Positions 1 through 5,775 of a stretch of DNA of 17,749 bases are shown here, piece by piece. The stretch's first letter is position 1, and each line of letters opens with the position of its first letter. The position numbers and the translations under genes are program-made. The notes under the pieces were generated by a model, which ran no database searches, had not been told where the DNA came from, and saw only the letters and a program-made list of their open reading frames with translations. The DNA is from Aromatoleum sp. (lineage in GTDB: Bacteria > Pseudomonadota > Gammaproteobacteria > Burkholderiales > Casimicrobiaceae). The stretch spans positions 1 to 17,749 of the forward strand of contig JAAFGU010000015.1 of NCBI GenBank assembly GCA_010365205.1, given 5' to 3'.

Positions 1-1759
1 TCGCGACGCCGCGTCTTTTCAACAGCGTGCGGCGAATCCAGCCGGTCGTCTTGGCGAGGCCCGCGCCGACCTTCTCCTGCTTGCGCTGGAGCAGCCACAG
101 CGTTCGAACCGGCGGCGCCTCGTGCGGCTCCTTGAGGCCACCGCGCTGCGCGTAATCCGCGTCGATGCCCCACTCGTCGCGGAACGCCGAAACGTCGTCG
201 ACGCCCGAATGGCTCAAAAGCTCCGCGACGTCGAAACCGATGCCGCCGGCGCCGACGATCGCCACGCGCGGCCCCGCGGCCACCCGGCCGTTGACGATGT
301 CGACGTAACTCGCGACCTTTGGATGGTCGATGCCCGGAATCGCGGGTCGGCGCGGGACGATGCCGGTGGCGAGCATCACCGCGTCGAAGCCGGCGAGCTC
401 GGCGGCGGTGACGCGCCGATTCAACAGGACGGTCACGCCGCTGCGCTGGAGCTTGGTGCGGAAATAGCGCAGCGTCTCGGCGAACTCCTCCTTGCCCGGA
501 ATCCGTCGCGCCAGATTGAACTGGCCGCCGATTTCGGCCGCGGCGTCGAACAAGGTGACGTGATGACCGCGCTCGGCCGCCGTCGTCGCGCAGGCCATCC
601 CCGCCGGACCGGCGCCAACCACGGCCACCCTCTTCGGCTGCGCGGCCGGCGCGATCGTCATCTCGGTCTCGCGGCACGCATACGGATTGACCAGACACGA
701 CGCGATCCGCCGCGCGAAGACGTGGTCGAGACAGGCCTGATTGCAGGCAATGCAGGTGTTGATCTCGTCGGCGCGGCCGGCGGCCGCCTTGCTGACGAAA
801 TCGGGATCGGCCAGAAACGGCCGCGCCATCGACACCATATCGGCATCGCCGCGTGCAAGCAGTTCTTCGGCGACGCCGGGGTCGTTGATCCGGTTGGTCG
901 TGATCAGCGGAATGCGCACCTCGCCCTTCATCCGCCGCGTCACCCACGCGAACGCCGCGCGCGGCACCATCGTCGCGATGGTCGGAATTCGCGCCTCGTG
1001 CCAGCCGATGCCCGTATTGATGATCGAAGCGCCCGCCGCCTCGACCGCCTTCGCCAGCAGCACCACCTCGTCCCATGTGCTGCCGCCCTGGACGAGGTCG
1101 AGCATCGACAGCCGGTAGATGATGATGAAATCGCGGCCGACCGCTTCGCGCGTGCGGCGCACGATCTCGACGGCGAAGCGGATGCGATTCTCGAACGGAC
1201 CACCCCATTCGTCGTCGCGGTGGTTGGTCTGCGGCGCGATGAACTGGTTGATCAGATAGCCCTCGGACCCCATGATCTCGACGCCGTCGTAGCCGGCGCG
1301 CCGCGCGAGCACCGCGCAGCGGACGTAATCGGCGATCGTCTTGCGCACACCCCAGCCCGACAGTGCGCGCGGCTTGAACGGCGTGATCGGCGAGCGTATC
1401 GCCGACGGCGCCGCCGAGAGCGGGTGATACGCGTAGCGACCGGCGTGAAGGATCTGCAGCGCGATTTTGCCGCCGGCCGCGTGCACCGCTTCGGTGATCA
1501 CTCGGTGCTTGCCGAGCTGCCACGGAAACGAGAGCTGCGAGGCCCTGGGTTCGAGGCGTCCGGAGAAATTCGGCGCGATGCCGCCGGTGACGATGAGCGC
1601 CACGCCGCCGCGGGCGCGCGCCGCGTAGAACGCCGCCATCTTCTCGTAGCCGCCGGAGGCCTCCTCGAGGCCGGTGTGCATCGACCCCATCAGCACGCGG
1701 TTGCGCAAGGTGGTGAAGCCAAGGTCGAGCGGGGCGAGCAGGTGCGGGTACGCGGTCAT
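1..1759 (-). CDS. fadH: 2,4-dienoyl-CoA reductase (NADPH), partial at C-terminus
   Basis: FadH reduces 2,4-dienoyl-CoA to 3-enoyl-CoA with NADPH during beta-oxidation of unsaturated fatty acids, using FMN, FAD and one 4Fe-4S cluster. About 586 residues are visible; the family is about 670, so roughly 85 C-terminal residues lie beyond the left edge. The N-terminal TIM barrel opens with LGFTTLRNRVLMGSMHTG. Tyr168 (GSEGYLINQ) and His254 (GIGWHEAR) match the catalytic pair of the E. coli enzyme. Cysteines 336, 339, 343 and 355 (CIACNQAC and IASCLVNP) bind the cluster. Two Rossmann motifs follow, VGAGPAG near 382 for FAD and VGAGGIG near 502 for NADPH. The start was chosen because it aligns with known FadH N-termini; an in-frame ATG at 1783 adds eight residues and neither has a clear Shine-Dalgarno. 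It appears to be transcribed alone. Identification is firm. Confidence 0.95.
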   Translation of the reverse strand, partial: MTAYPHLLAPLDLGFTTLRNRVLMGSMHTGLEEASGGYEKMAAFYAARARGGVALIVTGGIAPNFSGRLEPRASQLSFPWQLGKHRVITEAVHAAGGKIALQILHAGRYAYHPLSAAPSAIRSPITPFKPRALSGWGVRKTIADYVRCAVLARRAGYDGVEIMGSEGYLINQFIAPQTNHRDDEWGGPFENRIRFAVEIVRRTREAVGRDFIIIYRLSMLDLVQGGSTWDEVVLLAKAVEAAGASIINTGIGWHEARIPTIATMVPRAAFAWVTRRMKGEVRIPLITTNRINDPGVAEELLARGDADMVSMARPFLADPDFVSKAAAGRADEINTCIACNQACLDHVFARRIASCLVNPYACRETEMTIAPAAQPKRVAVVGAGPAGMACATTAAERGHHVTLFDAAAEIGGQFNLARRIPGKEEFAETLRYFRTKLQRSGVTVLLNRRVTAAELAGFDAVMLATGIVPRRPAIPGIDHPKVASYVDIVNGRVAAGPRVAIVGAGGIGFDVAELLSHSGVDDVSAFRDEWGIDADYAQRGGLKEPHEAPPVRTLWLLQRKQEKVGAGLAKTTGWIRRTLLKRRGVA

Positions 1760-1924
1760 CGGCGGTCGGAGGCTGGCCAGCATCGGCTGGCGCGACAGCT
1801 TACCGCATCAGCGCGCCACGGCGCCGCCGCACCCTCCCGATAACCGGATGCGCTGTCAGTTCGTTCGAGCCAGCGCTTGCAGCGCAAGCAACGTCGATCC
1901 AGCCTGGCGCGGGCTCTGCGACGT

Positions 1925-2542
1925 TCACGGCGGGCTTGCGAGGCGCGCGCTGCGGCGAAGGATTTCTGCCCTGATTTCGCCGAATTGTTTGCGCGTTTCC
2001 GCTTCGATCAACGCCGGCCCGATGATGGGCGGCACCCAGATTTCCGGCGTGTAGTGCCCGCGATTGACAATGTGGATCACCGCGCCGGCTTCGACGATTT
2101 GCGTGGTGAATTCCGAGGCTTTGAGATTCCCGCTGATCAATCGGGAGCGCAGTTCGCGGAACGGCACCACGTCGATCTCGCGGACGTTCTCGAAGGAAAA
2201 CCTCAGCGGCCCTCTGCTCGCCTTGCCTTTTTGGTAGACGCGCAGCGTGTCCTTGGCGCGGCTTCGCACTTCGCTCAATTCGAGGTTCGAGATGAATTGC
2301 GCCATGTGGTCGTAGTCCGTCAGCACTTCCCAGACCACTCTCAATGGGGCGCTTACCGGACAGTCGACCTCCACCGAGATAACCGGTCCGTCCTTGCGAA
2401 CGACGACGGCGATGTCCTGGACGTCCGGCGCGGACCGCGCCGAAACGGGAACAAGCGCCAGCGCCACGGCCGTCACGACCGTCCAGCCGATCCACGTTGA
2501 ACCTGCCGAGACCACCGGACTCTCGATTCCCGCAGTCCTCAT
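1925..2542 (-). CDS. exported SRPBCC/polyketide-cyclase-like protein
   Basis: A 205-residue protein with an N-terminal hydrophobic segment (about 18-33, WIGWTVVTAVALALVPVSA) and a likely signal-peptidase site near residue 38. The rest resembles the START/SRPBCC fold (helix-grip, hydrophobic cavity). It starts with a strand ending VEVDCPVSAPLRVVWEVLTDYDHMAQFI, the usual opening of such domains, and ends in a long helix rich in Ala, Arg and Glu. Members bind hydrophobic ligands, and exported versions in proteobacteria have no settled function. No catalytic residue can be named. The ATG start lacks a strong ribosome-binding site, so a downstream GTG start is possible. It lies between fadH (165 bp away) and the cupredoxin operon (353 bp away), all on the same strand, so it is probably its own unit. 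Fold assignment is by motif resemblance only. Confidence 0.8.
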   Translation of the reverse strand: MRTAGIESPVVSAGSTWIGWTVVTAVALALVPVSARSAPDVQDIAVVVRKDGPVISVEVDCPVSAPLRVVWEVLTDYDHMAQFISNLELSEVRSRAKDTLRVYQKGKASRGPLRFSFENVREIDVVPFRELRSRLISGNLKASEFTTQIVEAGAVIHIVNRGHYTPEIWVPPIIGPALIEAETRKQFGEIRAEILRRSARLASPP

Positions 2543-2895
2543 TTGGCGACATAGGTAGAAGGCCGTTGCAGCACGGCGTCATCCACCCGGGTTGCCCGTT
2601 GTTGTGCACCGATCACCGGCACCGTTTGATCGAACCGCCAAGCAGCCAGCCGCAATCGGATACGAGCACGTTCGCACGCGGCGCCCATTGCCCGGGACGG
2701 GACGAGTTCGATCGATCGCCATGAACGACCCGTTTGTCGCGCGTGGGTGGCAGACTAGCGGCGGGTAGCTCAGCCGTCTGTGCGGTATAGCACGAAGCGT
2801 CGGCGTGCGGCCGGACGGGCGGCGCCACGCGGCGAGAGGAAGCGACGATCGACGCCTTTCCGCGAGACCGCGCCGACAGACCGCGCGCGATCGAT
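2543..2895. other. intergenic stretch without a supported gene
   Basis: These 353 bases separate the cupredoxin gene from the downstream SRPBCC gene. Short open frames on both strands have no recognisable domain, no good ribosome-binding site and no homology I can see. The stretch should hold the 3' end of the cupredoxin transcript and the SRPBCC promoter, but no convincing -35/-10 pair or T-tailed hairpin was found. Confidence 0.5.
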
Positions 2896-3276
2896 TCAGG
2901 CGACGACCTTCATCGTCCCCTCCATGTTTTCGTGTCCGGACCCGCAGAACACGTCGCACAGAAACGTGAATTCTCCGATCTTGGTCGGCGTCATCCGCAG
3001 TTCCGTGATCTGACCCGGGATGATCGTCGCACGCACGCCGAAATCCGGAACGCTGAAACCCATCACGACGTCGAGGCTGGTCAACTGGAAGACGACCGGC
3101 TCGTTGAGCTTGAGCGTCAGCTCGACAGGTTCGTAGACGAACTTCTTCGACACGATCGGGATGAGCCGCCCGGTGGCCCGGGCCTGGGCCTGGGCCAGGA
3201 CCGCCATGCGGCCGCTCGCGGCCAGAAGACCCGCGGCGACCGATGCGCGCAGCAGGAGTCGTCGAGTCATTCGCAT
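2896..3276 (-). CDS. Tat-exported cupredoxin with CuA-like ligand loop
   Basis: A 126-residue protein. Its N-terminus carries a twin-arginine signal (TRRLLLRASVAAG, Arg5-Arg6), so it is probably folded with its metal in the cytoplasm and exported by Tat. The remaining ~95 residues form a cupredoxin domain resembling the periplasmic part of cytochrome c oxidase subunit II. The ligand loop CDVFCGSGHENM gives Cys107, Cys111, His115 and Met118 in the CuA spacing C-x3-C-x3-H-x2-M. The upstream CuA histidine, normally in a D-V-x-H-S-F type motif, is Met72 here (DVVMGFSVPDFG). There is no transmembrane anchor, so it is not an oxidase subunit. It follows the phosphoesterase by nine bases. Its Shine-Dalgarno (AGGAG) overlaps that gene's TAG stop, indicating translational coupling. 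Copper binding is inferred from the motif; electron transfer or copper handling in the periplasm are possible roles. Confidence 0.9.
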   Translation of the reverse strand: MRMTRRLLLRASVAAGLLAASGRMAVLAQAQARATGRLIPIVSKKFVYEPVELTLKLNEPVVFQLTSLDVVMGFSVPDFGVRATIIPGQITELRMTPTKIGEFTFLCDVFCGSGHENMEGTMKVVA

Positions 3277-3285
3277 GGCGATCTC

Positions 3286-4179
3286 CTAGGCAACGGGCAA
3301 CTCGGTGACCGCGTACTTCACCGGCGCGCGCTCCGCTTCGATTTCGCGAAAGCCGAGCCCCTTGTACGGGGCATTGGCGTCCCAGGGAACGGGCAAACGT
3401 TTCGGCTGCGACCGGGCCTCCGGCAAGGCGAACATCAGCGACTTGGCGGAATGATGCGCGACATTGCCGGTCATGAAGTGATGTTCCTGATGAATGTGCC
3501 CATAGAACACGGTGACGTTGTCGCGGGTCTGCAGCAGCTCGATCGCGCGCGCCCCGTCGCGCGTCGCCCAATCCCACTGCGGGTAGAGGTCGAACAGCGG
3601 CCGATGCGTGAACACGACGATGCGCGCGTCCTTCGGCTGGATGCCGAGGTCCGCGCGCAGCCACTCCAGTTGCTCGTCGCCGATCGCGGCCGTTGGATCG
3701 GAGACGTTGTCCACGACGATGAAATGCACGCCCTTGTGATCGAACGTGTAATGCGTCCGGCCGAAGAACTCTTGAAACGCCTTGCCGTTGTCGAGCGACG
3801 CGTCGTGCTCGCCGGGCATGAACCTCACGTCCCGGACCTCAAGCGCCGCGACGATGTCGCGAAATTCCGCCATCCGCCGTCGCCGCTCCTTCGGGTCGTC
3901 GGTCGTATGCGTGAGATCGCCGGTAAACATGACGAAGTCCGGCTGGCGCGACATGCCGTTGACCGCCGCGACCGCCTTTTTCAACGTGCCCTTCGCGTCG
4001 GGATTGGCGGCAGGTCCCTCGAAGCCCCAATGACAATCCGACAGCTGCACGAAATAGAAATCGGCATTCTCGCCGCCGCTGCTCGAGCGCATCGCCGACG
4101 CACATCCTGAAACGAGAACCACGCCTCCGAGTCCCGCCAGCTTGAGGAAATCGCGCCTGTTGTATGCTCCAGAATCCAT
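3286..4179 (-). CDS. Tat-exported metallophosphoesterase lipoprotein
   Basis: A 297-residue calcineurin-like metallophosphoesterase. The N-terminus combines a Tat motif (NRRDFLK, residues 7-13) with a lipobox (LVSGC, Cys26), so it is predicted to be exported folded and anchored as a lipoprotein. The metal-site motifs are in order: D48-x-H50 (SDCHWG), G87-D88 (FTGDLTH), G123-E124-H125-D126, His192 (FTHRPL) and G-H228-I-H230. The third block reads GEHD instead of the usual GNHD, replacing a metal-ligand Asn by Glu. The substrate is unknown; a phosphomonoester or phosphodiester is expected from the family. The start was chosen for its GGAG five bases upstream and because the Tat motif follows at once; longer upstream in-frame sequence runs into the promoter. 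It is first in an operon with the cupredoxin and sits behind an ECF-type promoter divergent from the sigma factor. Confidence 0.92.
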   Translation of the reverse strand: MDSGAYNRRDFLKLAGLGGVVLVSGCASAMRSSSGGENADFYFVQLSDCHWGFEGPAANPDAKGTLKKAVAAVNGMSRQPDFVMFTGDLTHTTDDPKERRRRMAEFRDIVAALEVRDVRFMPGEHDASLDNGKAFQEFFGRTHYTFDHKGVHFIVVDNVSDPTAAIGDEQLEWLRADLGIQPKDARIVVFTHRPLFDLYPQWDWATRDGARAIELLQTRDNVTVFYGHIHQEHHFMTGNVAHHSAKSLMFALPEARSQPKRLPVPWDANAPYKGLGFREIEAERAPVKYAVTELPVA

Positions 4180-4241
4180 GCTTGCTCCGAGTGTCAGGTG
4201 TGCCGACAATGGGCCGGCGCAAGCGCTGCCCTCCTGCTGAC

Positions 4242-4270
4242 AAGACTCGGCGCGCCGGCGATTTATTCCC
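4242..4270 (-). promoter_or_regulatory. ECF-type promoter of the phosphoesterase-cupredoxin operon
   Basis: Read on the minus strand, GGGAATAAA (4270-4262) is followed after 11 bases by CCGAGTCTT (4250-4242). This gives -35-like GGAATAA and -10-like GTCTT blocks with a 16-base gap. The same two blocks with the same spacing occur on the opposite strand before the sigma-factor gene. The start codon at 4179 lies about 60 bases downstream of the -10 block. The identity of both blocks argues for one dedicated sigma factor, most simply the one encoded next door. Transcription itself is inferred. Confidence 0.8.
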
Positions 4271-4294
4271 CGGGTCGCTCGCGCCCGCACATCC

Positions 4295-4323
4295 GGGAAT
4301 AAACGGGCGTCCCGCCGAGTCTT
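4295..4323 (+). promoter_or_regulatory. ECF-type promoter of the sigma/anti-sigma operon (autoregulation)
   Basis: GGGAATAAA (4295-4303), an 11-base spacer, then CCGAGTCTT (4315-4323) match the divergent promoter base for base in both blocks and in spacing. The two -35 blocks face away from each other 24 bases apart. The TTG start of the sigma gene is 38 bases beyond the -10 block, leaving room for a short leader with its Shine-Dalgarno. Positive autoregulation of an ECF operon is a common arrangement; here it is inferred from the sequence alone. Confidence 0.8.
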
Positions 4324-4361
4324 CATCTGGATAGCGCGGGCGATCTGCGGAGTTCGATCGA

Positions 4362-4904
4362 TTGGCGACGGGACAGCGGACGGCGAGATTCGAGGAACAG
4401 GTCCTGGCGCACCTGGATTCCGCGTACAACCTCGCGCGCTGGATCACTCGCGACGACGCCGCGGCCCGCGACGCCGTTCAGGACGGCTGCCTGCGGGCGT
4501 GGCGGGCCTTCGATCAGATGCAGGGCCCGAACCCGCGGGCGTGGTTTCTGGCCGTGATTCGCAACACCTGCCTCGACCGCGTCCGCGAGGACCGGCAGCG
4601 CGCCGTCGAGGACGAATACGACGATGAACTGCACGCAGGCGCCGCGCCGGAGGACGCTCGTCCGATCACGCCGGAGGACATCGCGGTGCGCGCCTCGGAC
4701 GCGCGGTGGCTGCGCGCCTCGATCGACGCGCTGCCGCGCGAGTATCGCGAGGTCATCGTGCTGCGGGAAATCGAGGAGCTGTCGTACAAGGAGATCAGCG
4801 CGATCGTTGATATCCCGATCGGCACCGTGATGTCGCGGCTGGCGCGCGGCCGCGACCTGCTGCAACAGCGAATGCGCTTCGCCCAGGAGAGGTTCCGCCG
4901 ATGA
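4362..4904 (+). CDS. ECF-family RNA polymerase sigma factor
   Basis: A 180-residue sigma-70 family protein with only regions 2 and 4, the ECF layout. Region 2 covers about residues 12-80, with the core-binding segment DAVQDGCLRAWR and the -10 recognition part NPRAWFLAVIRNTCLDRVRE. After an acidic linker (EDEYDDE), region 4 (about 115-175) begins with LPREYREVIVLREIEELSYKEISAIV and ends with the recognition helix IPIGTVMSRLARGRD. The start codon is TTG with GGAG nine bases upstream; no in-frame ATG would keep region 2 intact. Its stop overlaps the anti-sigma start as ATGA, so the two are translationally coupled. Both this operon and the divergent phosphoesterase-cupredoxin operon carry the same promoter blocks, making this protein their likely activator. 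The inducing signal is not known. Confidence 0.95.
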   Translation: MATGQRTARFEEQVLAHLDSAYNLARWITRDDAAARDAVQDGCLRAWRAFDQMQGPNPRAWFLAVIRNTCLDRVREDRQRAVEDEYDDELHAGAAPEDARPITPEDIAVRASDARWLRASIDALPREYREVIVLREIEELSYKEISAIVDIPIGTVMSRLARGRDLLQQRMRFAQERFRR

Positions 4905-5653
4905 ACTGCACGCTGGCGCTTCGAGTGCTCGACGCGTGGATCGACGACGAGCTCGACGCGACGACCGCCGGCGAAGTCGCCGAGCACGTCGCGGGCTGCC
5001 CGGCGTGCGCCGACCTGCGCGACCGGCGCGTCGCGATGCGCTCTGCACTTAAGGCCGCATCGCTCAACCATCCTGCGCCGGCCGGCCTGCACGCGAGCAT
5101 CCTGCGCCGGATCCGGAACGTCGCGCCGGCCGAGCCGACCCGAAGCGCGTGGCAGTGGTGGCAGATGGTGGCACTCGGCGGTTCGACGGCGCTGCTCGGC
5201 GCGCTTGGCGGATGGTGGATCGCCCAGCCGCAGGCGACGGATGGATTGCCCGAGCAAGCAGTGGCACGGCACGTCGCCTCGCTGATGCCCGAAGGGCCGC
5301 GCATCGACGTGGCGTCGACCGACCGCCACGTCGTGCGGCCGTGGTTTCAGGGCCGGATCGACTTCGCGCCGGTGGTCCGCGATCTCTCCGCCCAGGGATT
5401 CGATCTCGTCGGCGCGAGGCTCGATCACCTCGGTGGCCAGGTGGCCGTCGCGGTCGTCTACCGGCTGCGCAACCACGCGATCAACGTATTCTCGTGGCGT
5501 GTGCTCGGCAACGCGGCGGAAGCGTCGCGACCGGCCACGATCCGCGGGTTCAATGTCGTCACGTGGAGCGAGTCCGACATCAATTTCGCAGCAGTCTCCG
5601 ACACCGACAAGGCGGAACTGGATCGCTTTACCGCCGCCTATCGACGGCCTTGA
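4901..5653 (+). CDS. transmembrane anti-sigma factor with zinc-binding domain
   Basis: A 250-residue inner-membrane protein expected to hold the preceding ECF sigma factor inactive. The cytoplasmic N-terminus is a zinc-binding anti-sigma (ZAS) domain: Cys3, then His29-x3-Cys33-x2-Cys36 (EHVAGCPACADL). One membrane helix follows at about 87-107 (MVALGGSTALLGALGGWWIA). The periplasmic domain (about 110-250) has the pattern WFQGRIDFAPVVRDL and GFDLVGARLDHL, shared with many anti-sigma factors that sit beside ECF sigma genes. Loss of zinc by thiol oxidation or regulated proteolysis are known release mechanisms for such proteins; the sequence does not say which applies. It overlaps the sigma gene by four bases. 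No T-tailed terminator is visible after it. Confidence 0.93.
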   Translation: MNCTLALRVLDAWIDDELDATTAGEVAEHVAGCPACADLRDRRVAMRSALKAASLNHPAPAGLHASILRRIRNVAPAEPTRSAWQWWQMVALGGSTALLGALGGWWIAQPQATDGLPEQAVARHVASLMPEGPRIDVASTDRHVVRPWFQGRIDFAPVVRDLSAQGFDLVGARLDHLGGQVAVAVVYRLRNHAINVFSWRVLGNAAEASRPATIRGFNVVTWSESDINFAAVSDTDKAELDRFTAAYRRP

Positions 5654-5775
5654 CCATGCCGGCGGCGCGGCGCGCCGGGGCGGCGTGCCTTGCGATCGCC
5701 GCGCACTCTCGAATTGTCTTCGCCCACCGGGGGTAGTAGGCTGCGCGGGTCGACAATCGTCACAGGGGGCGGATC

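Noticed and set aside
122..1843. 573-codon open frame on the plus strand
   Set aside because: It is antisense to fadH, whose catalytic and iron-sulfur motifs are unmistakable. The antisense product is an Arg/Asp/Ala/His-rich mix without domains, typical of GC-rich antisense frames.
2758..2800. tRNA-like start (GCGGGTAGCTCAG)
   Set aside because: The D-arm-like string is followed by no anticodon stem, T-arm or matching acceptor strand on either strand, so it is a chance match.
2932..4110. 392-codon open frame on the plus strand
   Set aside because: It is antisense to the cupredoxin and metallophosphoesterase, both of which have ordered metal motifs and ribosome-binding sites.
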